A stretch of 64,000 nucleotides of DNA, taken from positions 806,001-870,000 of the forward strand of contig NZ_JALBUF010000001.1 in the NCBI RefSeq assembly GCF_022606465.1, read 5' to 3'. The stretch is from Sulfoacidibacillus ferrooxidans. GTDB lineage: Bacteria; Bacillota; Bacilli; Alicyclobacillales; SLC66. Positions 29,381 to 37,774 of the stretch are shown here, piece after piece. Position 1 is the first letter of the stretch, and every line of letters starts with the position of its first letter. The notes under the pieces were generated by a model. It was not told the origin of the DNA and searched no databases. It saw nothing but the letters and a program-made list of their open reading frames with translations. Made by a program: the position numbers and the translations under genes.

Positions 29381-30410
29381 CCACTCCCTTTGTCTGTCGC
29401 AAAACAGCAGCTTTCTTTTGCATCGCTAATTCTTGTGGCATGTCTTGATAGACATGGTCAAATAACTGATCTAACGTTGCCGGGGGCTCACTTTGCATCT
29501 CAGCCATGGCGTCTGCAACAACTTGTTCTGCTCGTTTTTGAATGTCATGTGCCACAGCATCAGTAAGGAGTTTATGTTCATTCAACAGCTTTTCCAAGCG
29601 CGCAATCGGATCGCGCCCCTTCCACATTTCTACTTCACTTGCCTCACGATAACGACTAGCATCATCTGCTGTCGTATGAGAACCTATGCGATAAGTAACT
29701 GCCTCAACAAGAGTCGGTCCGTCACCACGTGCCGCTTTTTCCACAGCAGCACGCATCGCCAGATAGACTTCTACAACATCATTACCGTCAACCGTTACAC
29801 CTTCCATCCCATATGCTGCTGCCTTTTGTGCAATTTGTTGTACCTTCATTTGCTTGCGAAGCGGGACACTGATCGCATATCCGTTGTTTTGACAAAAAAA
29901 CACCATAGGTAACTCTGCTACAGAAGCAAAATTCATCGCTTCATGAAAATCCCCTTCAGACGTAGCTCCATCCCCAAAATAAGACACAGCAATCTGGTCC
30001 ACTTTACGCAACTTAGCAGCAAGTGCCGCTCCTGTTGCGTGGGGAATTTGCGTTGCAATAGGCACTGAAACGGGAAACAAATTGACACCATCCGGTGGGA
30101 TACATCCATCGTAACGCCCATTCCAATATAATAAAATGCGCTTTAATGGCATCCCATGAATATATGCCACACCGTGTTCTCGATACGATGGGAAGATGAA
30201 ATCCTGTGGTCGAAGTGCAAGTGCGCTACCAACTTGAGCTGCCTCTTGTCCCTCAAGAGGTGCATAAGTACCAAGACGCCCCTGCCGTTGCAAAGCAACT
30301 GCGCGTCGATCCATGTGCCGTATCGTCCACATAAGTTCATACATGTGCAAAAGCACATCCACTGGCACTTGCAATTCTTTTTGTGATGGCGCAACGGAAT
30401 CGATGCTCAT
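29367..30410 (-). CDS. 2-oxoacid dehydrogenase E1 alpha subunit
   Basis: A 347-residue subunit with the thiamine-diphosphate motif GDGATSEGDFHEAMNFAS (GDG through N) near residue 160, followed by VFFCQNNGYAISVP and the phosphorylation-loop-like RIGSHTTADDASRYR. The start is the ATG at 30410, six bases after GGAGGTG; an in-frame GTG at 30428 would overlap that site. The operon order is enoyl-CoA hydratase, E1 alpha, E1 beta, E2. Substrate (pyruvate or branched-chain oxoacids) is not resolved by sequence reading. Confidence 0.92.
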   Translation of the reverse strand: MSIDSVAPSQKELQVPVDVLLHMYELMWTIRHMDRRAVALQRQGRLGTYAPLEGQEAAQVGSALALRPQDFIFPSYREHGVAYIHGMPLKRILLYWNGRYDGCIPPDGVNLFPVSVPIATQIPHATGAALAAKLRKVDQIAVSYFGDGATSEGDFHEAMNFASVAELPMVFFCQNNGYAISVPLRKQMKVQQIAQKAAAYGMEGVTVDGNDVVEVYLAMRAAVEKAARGDGPTLVEAVTYRIGSHTTADDASRYREASEVEMWKGRDPIARLEKLLNEHKLLTDAVAHDIQKRAEQVVADAMAEMQSEPPATLDQLFDHVYQDMPQELAMQKKAAVLRQTKGVDGRG

Positions 30411-30432
30411 CTCATACACCTCCGGCACTCTA

Positions 30433-31215
30433 CTAACACCCTTTGTATTGTGGGGAGCGTTTATCTAAAAACGCTTGAACCCCTTCTTTAAAGTCTTCCG
30501 ATTCAGAAGCAAGTTGTTGATACAGTGCTTCTCGCTCTAGCGCATCTGTTAGTGCACCTGTAGCACCTTCATACATCGCACGCTTTGTAAGACCTAGCGC
30601 AACTGTCGGACCTGCTGCAAGACGTAGGGCAAATGCCTCCGTCTCTTCATCAAGTGCATCCACTGGTACAACCTTACTCACAAGTCCAAGTGCAAGTGCC
30701 TGATCTGCATTCACAGATCCACCTAACATAGAAAATTCTAACGCCCGTGCAACTCCGATAATCCTCGGCAGATAGTAGCTTGCACCACTATCTGGCGCAA
30801 GACCAATGCCGCTAAACCCATACACAAAACGAGCATTAGCCGCCGCTATACGCAAATCTGCAGCCAATGCTAAGCTCATACCAGCACCTGCTGCCACGCC
30901 ACCCACGCTTGCAATAATGGGCTTTGGTAAATCTCGCATCGCTTGAATGAGTGGATTGTACATTTCCCGCACGATATCCCGAATCCTACCTGCTCTTTCA
31001 TCTAGTGCAACAGACAAGTCTTGTCCAGAGCAAAATCCCCTACCTCTACCGCGAATCACTACAACGCGAATCTGTATGTCAGTCATCGCGCGTCGTATGC
31101 CTTCTGTCAGACCATTTGCCAAATCGCGATTAAATGCATTTAATACCTCAGGGCGATTGAGCCATAAGGTCAGAACACCATCTTTATACTCCTGAATAAC
31201 GACCGAATCCAACAT
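30433..31215 (-). CDS. Enoyl-CoA hydratase/isomerase, PaaG-like
   Basis: A 260-residue crotonase-fold protein. Oxyanion-hole segments are FCSGQDLSVALDE (about residues 61-73) and SVGGVAAGAGMSLALAADL (about residues 103-121), and FSGIGLAPDSGASYYLPRIIG carries the acidic residue of the PaaG/isomerase branch where classical hydratases have a second Glu. PaaG isomerises ring-epoxide phenylacetyl-CoA, but no other paa gene is here, so only a general acyl-CoA isomerase or hydratase role is supported. It starts behind GAGGAGG, 22 bases upstream of E1 alpha and 10 after the EthD gene. Confidence 0.85.
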   Translation of the reverse strand: MLDSVVIQEYKDGVLTLWLNRPEVLNAFNRDLANGLTEGIRRAMTDIQIRVVVIRGRGRGFCSGQDLSVALDERAGRIRDIVREMYNPLIQAMRDLPKPIIASVGGVAAGAGMSLALAADLRIAAANARFVYGFSGIGLAPDSGASYYLPRIIGVARALEFSMLGGSVNADQALALGLVSKVVPVDALDEETEAFALRLAAGPTVALGLTKRAMYEGATGALTDALEREALYQQLASESEDFKEGVQAFLDKRSPQYKGC

Positions 31216-31225
31216 ACATCCTCCT

Positions 31226-31531
31226 CTATGCCTCTATTACCTCTGCAAAATGAAAGGTCGCAAGACCTGATGCAAAAGATTGTAATTGTGCACCTGCAGC
31301 TTTTGACTCAGGGGATTTCAATGCGAAAAGAAGTGCATCGCGATCTGCAAAATACACTTCAGCCATCACGTAATATTCTGTTTGACCACCACGAAGATCA
31401 AAAAAACGAGAAATTTCACTGCGCACAATCCCTGGTGTCATTGCATTTAACTCCAAATGTTCGCCAAAATACTTTTCATCAAATAATTCGCTGTTCTCCG
31501 GTTGTTTATAAAGTACCACCATCTTAACCAT
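31226..31531 (-). CDS. EthD family protein
   Basis: A 101-residue protein with the EthD/dimeric alpha-beta-barrel pattern: MVVLYKQPENSELFDEKYFGEHL at the start, PGIVRSEISRFFD, and the AEVYFADRDALLFALKSPE strand-helix. EthD proteins resemble small heme-free oxygenase or dehydratase folds and are often linked to aromatic or ether breakdown; the reaction is unknown. The ATG at 31531 follows AAAGGGAGG; upstream in-frame codons lack a site. It is the first gene of the transcript that leads to the enoyl-CoA hydratase and dehydrogenase genes. Confidence 0.8.
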   Translation of the reverse strand: MVKMVVLYKQPENSELFDEKYFGEHLELNAMTPGIVRSEISRFFDLRGGQTEYYVMAEVYFADRDALLFALKSPESKAAGAQLQSFASGLATFHFAEVIEA

Positions 31532-31705
31532 CGAGATGCCTCCCTTTATCTGGACAAATATAGCACACAAATGAAAGCGGTTACGCCATCGCATAAACCG
31601 CTACTTTCATCTTTGCAATTTGTATATTACACTAGAATTGTGGAAATACAATGGAATTGTATATAGTTCATGCAGACACCAGAGCAAAAAGGGGTCGCCA
31701 TCAAG

Positions 31706-31912
31706 TTATTGATCAGTCGGCCATAGTTCATTCACTGTCGTCTCTAACGCACGCGCAACGCGTGACAGTTTTTCGATATGGGAGCCACGGATACCCGACT
31801 CTATAGCATAGATATAACTAGCGGAGACCTGTGCTTTTATTGCAAGCTCTTGCACAGATAGTCCTAACTTTAACCGACGTTCGCGCACACGTACTCCCAA
31901 AGCCTCTTTCAT
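31706..31912 (-). CDS. Small Xre-family helix-turn-helix protein
   Basis: A 68-residue protein that is almost entirely one Xre/Cro HTH domain: RVRERRLKLGLSVQELAIKAQVS and the recognition helix AQVSASYIYAIESGIRG, ending ALETTVNELWP. The ATG at 31912 lies seven bases after GGAGGG. It lies upstream of the EthD operon on the same strand with a 174-base gap and is divergent from the GNAT gene. It may control one or both; no operator was recognised. Confidence 0.8.
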   Translation of the reverse strand: MKEALGVRVRERRLKLGLSVQELAIKAQVSASYIYAIESGIRGSHIEKLSRVARALETTVNELWPTDQ

Positions 31913-31984
31913 GTATGCACCCTCCCTATTTCCTCTATTGTATAACATATTTATTCTATAGAGAAATACAAGGATGTGAGATTC

Positions 31985-32560
31985 TTGGAAAACTCATCAA
32001 TTCAGTTACGCTGCTACGCATCTGATGACTGTTCATATCTGGTTGATCGATGTTGCATATACCATGCCCATGAACAAACAGATACCTGGCGACGCAGAGA
32101 ATGGCCTTTTGCCTCTATGATTGCCGCTCATGAACAATGGATGGCTCTTTCTCTTCAATCTATAGATGATCAAACACCTTGTGCATATAGCATCATTGAT
32201 ACATCAACACACGGGGATACAGTGGTTGGTATGATTGCTGTGACACACTATGACGAACATCTACACTGCGGGTTACTAGGAACCTACATTACGCCCGATC
32301 GGCGGGGAGAAGGCATTCAAAAATTGGCAAAAGAATGCCTTTTTCAACTCCTCCCTTCTTCCGTCCACATGCTTTATGCGATCATCGCAGTTCATAATCA
32401 AGCTTCCTTACATGCGATGGCTAAGCTCACATCAAAACGTCTGCTTTCTGCTGACGAAATCCGCTCATTACCATTATGGATCACCTTAGAATTATGGAAA
32501 GCGGGCGAAACAGCTCATGTGTTTCACATTGACCTCGCCCAATACCGTGGCACACAGTAA
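31985..32560 (+). CDS. GNAT-family N-acetyltransferase
   Basis: A protein of about 191 residues with the acetyl-CoA-binding motif of the GNAT fold, LGTYITPDRRGEGIQKLAKECLF (RRGEGI is the pyrophosphate loop), preceded by the strand VVGMIAVTHYDEH and followed by YAIIAVHNQASLHAMAKL, the RimJ/RimL-like end. The start is uncertain: TTG at 31985, ten bases after AAGGA, is used here, and a GTG at 31976 overlaps that site. The substrate is unknown. It stands alone between the Xre gene and proS. Confidence 0.7.
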   Translation: MENSSIQLRCYASDDCSYLVDRCCIYHAHEQTDTWRRREWPFASMIAAHEQWMALSLQSIDDQTPCAYSIIDTSTHGDTVVGMIAVTHYDEHLHCGLLGTYITPDRRGEGIQKLAKECLFQLLPSSVHMLYAIIAVHNQASLHAMAKLTSKRLLSADEIRSLPLWITLELWKAGETAHVFHIDLAQYRGTQ

Positions 32561-32615
32561 CTGTATGTTAACCTCTTATCACCTGTACATTGGCGATGTA
32601 TCAGATAGAGCAGAA

Positions 32616-32646
32616 TTGAGCAGAAGACGATCTATTCATGTATAAT
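32616..32646 (+). promoter_or_regulatory. Candidate proS promoter
   Basis: TTGAGC (32616-32621) and a consensus TATAAT (32641-32646) are 19 bases apart, 51 bases before the proS start. No T-box leader fits in the short untranslated region. Confidence 0.5.
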
Positions 32647-32696
32647 TCAGTTCAAGATAGCGATACGCTAGATAAGCATTTAATCAGGAGGAACAT

Positions 32697-34145
32697 ATGG
32701 CAAAAGAAAAAGATTTCGTGAAAGATATCACTTCTCAAAGTGAGGATTTCTCCCGTTGGTATATTGATACAATCACAAAAGCTGATTTAATGGACTACTC
32801 CCCCGTTCGTGGATGTATCGTTTTTAAACCAGATGGTTATGAGTTGTGGGAAGCCGTTGTTCGTGAATTAGATCGCAGATTTAAGGAAACTGGCCACCGC
32901 AACGCTTATTTCCCACTCTTTATTCCAGAAAGTTTCTTTGAGAAGGAAAAAGAGCATGTCAAAGGATTTAATCCAGAGTTGCCGTGGGTTACAGAAGTTG
33001 GCGATGAGAAACTCGAAGAGCGATTAGCCGTGCGCCCTACATCTGAAACAATGATCGGTTATATGTATAGCCAGTGGATTCAATCCTATCGTGACTTACC
33101 ATTACTCATCAATCAGTGGGCTAATGTCGTGCGCTGGGAAAAACGCACTCTCCCTTTTATCCGCACCAGTGAGTTTTTATGGCAAGAAGGACACACTGCG
33201 CATGCAACTCCAGAAGAAGCAGAGCAGGAGACGCGTCAGATGTTAGATGTCTATACGGACTTTGTCGAAAATGAGCTGAGCATTCCTATCTTGCGCGGCA
33301 AAAAAACACCTTCTGAAAAGTTCCCTGGTGCCGTTGCTACATACTCTATCGAAGCCATGATGAAAGATGGAAAAGCCCTTCAAGCAGGCACATCCCATTA
33401 TCTTGGCGATAAGTTTGCCCGCGCTTTCGATATCAAGTTTCTAGATCGCGATAATGAACGAAAGTTTGTGTATACAACCTCTTGGGGCATGACCACACGC
33501 ATCATTGGCGCTTTGATTATGGTGCATGGCGATGATCGCGGTCTACAAATCCCACCGCGCATCGCACCAACGCAAGTCATCATGATTCCCATCGGACCTG
33601 CGAAAACACGTGAGCGCGTACTAGCTGCGTCAGATGATGTTTTTGCACAGCTAAAGCAAGCTGGTATACGGGTGCGCGTCGATGATCGCGAGGATTTGAG
33701 TCCAGGTTGGAAGTTCAATGAATACGAGATGCGTGGTATTCCTGTGCGCCTAGAACTAGGCCCACGTGATCTAGATGCAGAGCAAGCTGTCCTTGTTCGC
33801 CGTGATACCGGTGAAAAAGAAACAGTTGCATTGTCAGCGCTCACCGAACGCATACAAACACTGCTCACGGAGATTCAGCAATCGATGTTTGATCGGGCAT
33901 TGGCATTTCGCACAGAACATTCCCATCCGGTTACAAGCCTTGACCAACTACATGACGTAGTGCGCAATCAACATGGTTTTGCCCTAGCTGGGTGGTGTGG
34001 TGAAGATGCCTGTGAAGCCAAAGTGAAAGAAGAGACAGGTGCCACAAGCCGAAATATTCCATTTGACCCACCACAGCAAATGACACATTGTGTGGCCTGC
34101 GGGAAAGAGTCTGCACATACTGTTTGGTTTGCCAGAGCCTATTAA
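32697..34145 (+). CDS. proS: Prolyl-tRNA synthetase, archaeal/eukaryote-like (type 3)
   Basis: A 482-residue class II synthetase without the editing insertion of the usual bacterial enzyme. Motif 1 is in PVRGCIVFKPDGYELWEA; motif 2 is RWEKRTLPFIRTSEFLWQEGHTAH; the proline site shows RPTSETMIG and GTSHYLGDKFARAF; motif 3 is VHGDDRGLQIPPRIAP. A C-terminal zinc-like domain with cysteines (CGEDACEAK and CVACGKES) and the terminal Tyr typical of type 3 ProRS are present. It charges tRNA-Pro. A strong AGGAGG site precedes the ATG. A promoter is upstream and an intrinsic terminator downstream. Confidence 0.96.
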   Translation: MAKEKDFVKDITSQSEDFSRWYIDTITKADLMDYSPVRGCIVFKPDGYELWEAVVRELDRRFKETGHRNAYFPLFIPESFFEKEKEHVKGFNPELPWVTEVGDEKLEERLAVRPTSETMIGYMYSQWIQSYRDLPLLINQWANVVRWEKRTLPFIRTSEFLWQEGHTAHATPEEAEQETRQMLDVYTDFVENELSIPILRGKKTPSEKFPGAVATYSIEAMMKDGKALQAGTSHYLGDKFARAFDIKFLDRDNERKFVYTTSWGMTTRIIGALIMVHGDDRGLQIPPRIAPTQVIMIPIGPAKTRERVLAASDDVFAQLKQAGIRVRVDDREDLSPGWKFNEYEMRGIPVRLELGPRDLDAEQAVLVRRDTGEKETVALSALTERIQTLLTEIQQSMFDRALAFRTEHSHPVTSLDQLHDVVRNQHGFALAGWCGEDACEAKVKEETGATSRNIPFDPPQQMTHCVACGKESAHTVWFARAY

Positions 34146-34184
34146 TCTTCACGCCGTTCACACTGAGTAACCTATCATTGTCAT

Positions 34185-34219
34185 GAACCCTTCGCCTATA
34201 GATGCGAAGGGTTCTTTTT
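34185..34219 (+). terminator. Rho-independent terminator of proS
   Basis: GAACCCTTCGC pairs with GCGAAGGGTTC (11 bp) around an 8-base loop, followed by five Ts. It is a textbook intrinsic terminator. Confidence 0.95.
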
Positions 34220-34322
34220 AATCTATCCATCCGTCATTGCATTCACATATGGATATGCTCTTTACACATTTGTATAATACGGAGTACAATGAGAAAAATA
34301 TCTCATCGGATGGAGTGCCGCT

Positions 34323-34865
34323 ATGATCCGGGTTACACGATTTAATGGAGCCAAGATTCGCGAATTACGCAGGATACGTGGATGGTCACTAGAGGAACTA
34401 TCACAACGATCTGGTCTTTCCATTAGCCATTTGTCTGCTCTCGAAACGGGAAACCGCAAGAGCCCTTCAGTGGATTTAGTCTATGACTTAGCAGAAGCGC
34501 TGCATGTGTCGATGTACTATTTTATCAACCAAGATACCACAACACAGATGAATATTGACATGTTTACATATCCTACAGAGACAAAGGCAACACCTAGTGA
34601 CGAGTTCACTAGAAACTCGTCACTACCTACTGCTGATGAACACATGCTTCACTGGACTCGTACTCTGCGTCCAGAAACGCTGTCTTTTATGCTCCATGAA
34701 GAAGCAGAATCCTATCTTACCTTTGCACACGACTTATATGAACACAGGCATTCAAGTGCACAACTGGTGCAACTCATGAATGAATTTATCCAAAAAGCAA
34801 ATCAATCCCAGATACAAGAAAAGGAAGATAGTGATTCTACGAACTCATCTACTTCACCTTTGTAA
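34323..34865 (+). CDS. Xre-family transcription regulator
   Basis: A 180-residue protein. The N-terminal HTH reads KIRELRRIRGWSLEELSQRS and GLSISHLSALETGNRKSPS (residues 11-49), ending in a YDLAEALHVSMYYFI helix typical of SinR-like proteins. The C-terminal 90 residues are acidic, helical and not recognised (HDLYEHRHSSAQLVQLMNEF); a Ser/Thr-rich tail follows. The section between the domains is encoded by a perfect 11-bp inverted repeat (34596-34624). The 3' end overlaps pepF convergently by 17 bases. Confidence 0.8.
   Translation: MIRVTRFNGAKIRELRRIRGWSLEELSQRSGLSISHLSALETGNRKSPSVDLVYDLAEALHVSMYYFINQDTTTQMNIDMFTYPTETKATPSDEFTRNSSLPTADEHMLHWTRTLRPETLSFMLHEEAESYLTFAHDLYEHRHSSAQLVQLMNEFIQKANQSQIQEKEDSDSTNSSTSPL
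34596..34624. repeat. Perfect 11-bp inverted repeat inside a coding region
   Basis: AGTGACGAGTT (34596-34606) and AACTCGTCACT (34614-34624) flank a 7-base loop. It lies in the linker of the Xre-family gene. A stem this long is uncommon in coding sequence. Confidence 0.8.
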
Positions 34866-36654
34866 GCAATTCCTCAAGTTCATCCACAAGCTGTCCAAAG
34901 ATGGTTAGTGCTTGTGTGACAACCTGTGGATCCGTCATATCAAGACCGGCTTCATTGAGAACAGCTAGTGGGTAATCTTTCGATCCACTACGCAAGAAAC
35001 CCAAGTATTTTTGTGCAGCAGATTCTCCTTGTTTGCGAATACGATCTGCAAACACCAGTGCCGCACTCATCCCCGTCGCATACTGATATACATAGAATGC
35101 GCGATAAAAATGTGGAATACGCGACCATTCTGCAGTAGAACGCTCATCCTCCGCATACGCTGATCCATGATAAAATGTATTGAGCGTAGAGTACATTTCT
35201 GACAAGGAGTCATGCGTTAACGCTTGCCCTTCTTCTACTACGCGATGTGCATTTTGCTCAAACTCCGCAAACATAGTTTGTCGATAGATCGTTGCACCTA
35301 AATTATCTAACTGCTGATTGATCAACGTCGCGCGGGCAAGCGGATCCTTTGTCATATCTAACAGATGATTGACAAGCAAAGTCTCATTGACTGTGCTTGC
35401 GATTTCGGCAAGAAAAATCGAGTAATGCGAGTACTGTGGAAGCTGTGTTTTGCCTGCCAGATACGTATGCGCACTATGTCCTAATTCATGCGCCAACGTC
35501 GACACACTATTATAGTTTCCCTGATAATTGAGTAAGACATATGGACGCGTTGCGTAAAACCCTGTTGAATACGCTCCACTGCGTTTTCCCGGAGTCTCAA
35601 ATACATCAATCCAACGATCATCTACTGCTTTCTTTAAAATTTCCTGGTATTCATCACCAAGTGCCCGCAATCCCTCTTGCACAAGTGAAAATCCCTGTTC
35701 AAATGAATACTCATCGAAACTCGACTCTGCCAGTGGCACATATTTATCGTAGAGTCGCACGTGATCAAGTGAGAGTACCTTCCTACGCAACTCTATGTAT
35801 CGATGCTGATGCCCAATATTATCGCGAACCCCTTTGATCAAGGCGTCATACACTGTGGTAGGAATGTGATTTGAAAAAAGCGCCATTTCCCTTGCAGTTG
35901 AAAATTTCCTCACGCGAGCCATGCGAACATCAGCCTTAACACTGTTCGCATACAATGATCCAATGGCATTTTTATGGTGCAAATAGGTGTCGTACACGTG
36001 CTCATAGGCAAGTTTGCGCACAGTCCGATGAGTATCTCGCAACAACAATCCAAGGCGTCCTTCTGTTACTATGTATTCTTTCCCATCAACTGTAAATGCT
36101 CCATGCTGAAAATCCGCATTTGTGAGCTGGCTAAATACTTGACCCGATGAACCTAGCACATCGTGTAGAGATGCGAGCGCTTCTTCTGTCTCATCAGACA
36201 ACACATGTGGTTTATTGCGAATCAAATTATCTAATACATGCTGATAATCCCGAAGTTTCTCATCATGTACATATCCATCTAGTTGATCCACAGGTAGACT
36301 TAGTAGTTCTGGTTCAAAAAAGCTATCTTTTTGTGCAAATTCTGCCCCAAGCATCTGAATACGGCTTTGCATCGCTTGATAAAAAGAGGTGCGCGTGTCT
36401 TGATCCGCCAAGATATGAGCATAAATTTGTAGCTTCCCTAACCTCTCACCAAGCGACTCTGCAGTCTGGAAATACTGCAATAATCTTTCAGGCCCTTCAT
36501 GCAAATGCCCACGATACGATGCAAATGGATCTTCCTCCACGCTTTTTCGAATCGCCTTATATTCCTCTTCCCATGCGTCATTCGTTTCAAATAACGCCTC
36601 CGTAGCCCACTTATATTGCGTCTCGATCTGATCTCTTTCGCGTAAATCATCCAT
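34849..36654 (-). CDS. pepF: Oligoendopeptidase F
   Basis: A 601-residue M3B metallopeptidase. The zinc motif HELGH is at residues 389-393 in STLAHELGHSAHTYLAG, with the third ligand in the following FLAEIASTVNETLL. Upstream SGAYSTGFYATRPYVLLNYQGN and downstream RIPHFYRAFYVYQYATGMSAA are conserved PepF blocks. It cleaves peptides of roughly 7-17 residues in the cytoplasm. The ATG follows GAGGAGG. It is a single gene, convergent with the Xre-family gene. Confidence 0.95.
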   Translation of the reverse strand: MDDLRERDQIETQYKWATEALFETNDAWEEEYKAIRKSVEEDPFASYRGHLHEGPERLLQYFQTAESLGERLGKLQIYAHILADQDTRTSFYQAMQSRIQMLGAEFAQKDSFFEPELLSLPVDQLDGYVHDEKLRDYQHVLDNLIRNKPHVLSDETEEALASLHDVLGSSGQVFSQLTNADFQHGAFTVDGKEYIVTEGRLGLLLRDTHRTVRKLAYEHVYDTYLHHKNAIGSLYANSVKADVRMARVRKFSTAREMALFSNHIPTTVYDALIKGVRDNIGHQHRYIELRRKVLSLDHVRLYDKYVPLAESSFDEYSFEQGFSLVQEGLRALGDEYQEILKKAVDDRWIDVFETPGKRSGAYSTGFYATRPYVLLNYQGNYNSVSTLAHELGHSAHTYLAGKTQLPQYSHYSIFLAEIASTVNETLLVNHLLDMTKDPLARATLINQQLDNLGATIYRQTMFAEFEQNAHRVVEEGQALTHDSLSEMYSTLNTFYHGSAYAEDERSTAEWSRIPHFYRAFYVYQYATGMSAALVFADRIRKQGESAAQKYLGFLRSGSKDYPLAVLNEAGLDMTDPQVVTQALTIFGQLVDELEELLTKVK

Positions 36655-36848
36655 CGTGATACCTCCTCAACATCTCCTGGTGATCACTTCCTATTTTACA
36701 CGATCCAACTGACAATATTGCATCTGATTCCATAAAAAATCCGACCCGCTTTTCTACAAGAAGATCACAAGAGGTATACTATACTGGCGATTGAATCATA
36801 GACCAAGCATTCATTGATGACACAAATTACACGTAAGGAGTCCCAACC

Positions 36849-37631
36849 ATGTCTGCATCACGTATTGTTTGCTTAGCCGCGGAAATCCCTGAAATTTTAT
36901 TCCATCTTGGCGCACTAGATCAAGTAGTAGGTATCTCCGCATACACGACACGGCCACAAGAAGTACTTGATCGCCCAAAAGTTAGCGGTTTTCAGCACGG
37001 TAGTGTTGACCGCATCTTGGCCACGCGACCAGATGTCGTCATTCTCACCTCCGATGTACAAAAGCCACTTGCCGCGGCGTTACAGGAGCGTGGTGTTGAT
37101 ATTGTGCACTTCTTCCCGCATCGTTTAGATGATGTGTTCAAAGAAATTTTAACGCTTGGAGATCTTCTCGAAAAACCTTCACAAGCTGAACAACTCAATG
37201 AACGATTACAGAATCAAATCAATGACATCGCGGCATCAGCATCCAGCTTTGCCCATCGTCCGACTGTGTATTTTGAAGAGTGGATGGATCCCCTCCTATG
37301 TGGAACAGGATGGGTTAGTGATCTCATTGACATTGCCGGTGGAAAAGATGTATTTCGCGAACGCTCTATTCATGGTAAAAAATCAGCACAACGCGTAGTT
37401 TTACCAGAAGAGGTAATCGCCCATGCACCCGAGGTCATCCTTGCCTCATGGTGTGGTAAACCATTTAAGTATGATGAATTTTCTTCGCGACTTGGATTTA
37501 GCGATCTACCTGCCGTTCGCAACCATCAAGTATTTGAAATGGATAGCTCCATTTTACAATGTGGCCCTATGCTCATCGATAGCCTACGTCAATTACATCA
37601 GTTACTGCGAGATGCTGCAGTAACCTCGTAA
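36849..37631 (+). CDS. BtuF-like substrate-binding-domain protein without signal peptide
   Basis: A 260-residue protein with the fold of class III periplasmic binding proteins (PF01497): IVCLAAEIPEILFHLGALDQVVGIS at the start, VSGFQHGSVDRILATRPDVVIL, and PEEVIAHAPEVILASWCGKP. Family members bind cobalamin or ferric siderophores for an ABC importer and are exported lipoproteins. Here the ATG, with its own AAGGAG site, begins directly with the domain, so no signal peptide or lipobox is present, and no permease or ATPase gene is adjacent. A cytoplasmic sensing or binding role is more likely than transport (inference). Confidence 0.8.
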   Translation: MSASRIVCLAAEIPEILFHLGALDQVVGISAYTTRPQEVLDRPKVSGFQHGSVDRILATRPDVVILTSDVQKPLAAALQERGVDIVHFFPHRLDDVFKEILTLGDLLEKPSQAEQLNERLQNQINDIAASASSFAHRPTVYFEEWMDPLLCGTGWVSDLIDIAGGKDVFRERSIHGKKSAQRVVLPEEVIAHAPEVILASWCGKPFKYDEFSSRLGFSDLPAVRNHQVFEMDSSILQCGPMLIDSLRQLHQLLRDAAVTS

Positions 37632-37689
37632 CTTCCTTCATACTTTTTATCGGGCTATTGTTTACCAAAAAGAGGTTGTTTAAAAAGAA

Positions 37690-37732
37690 GATGACTGCAT
37701 GCAGGTTATGTGAATACCATCATGCAGTCATC
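37690..37732. repeat. Long inverted repeat between convergent genes
   Basis: GATGACTGCATG (37690-37701) pairs perfectly with CATGCAGTCATC (37721-37732) across a 19-base loop. There is no T-run. Together with the next hairpin it fills the space between the BtuF-like gene and the M29 peptidase gene. Confidence 0.7.
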
Positions 37733-37740
37733 GTTTAGCT

Positions 37741-37766
37741 GAAGTGTGCTATTCTTAGCACACTTC
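37741..37766. terminator. Hairpin, probable bidirectional terminator
   Basis: GAAGTGTGCTA (37741-37751) pairs with TAGCACACTTC (37756-37766) over a TTCT loop, 9 bases before the 3' end of the M29 peptidase gene. The flanking runs of T are poor, so termination is inferred from position and stem strength. Confidence 0.5.
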
Positions 37767-37774
37767 GACTCATT

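Noticed and set aside
32561-32696. T-box leader of proS
   Set aside because: The leader after the candidate promoter is too short and has no T-box consensus or terminator.
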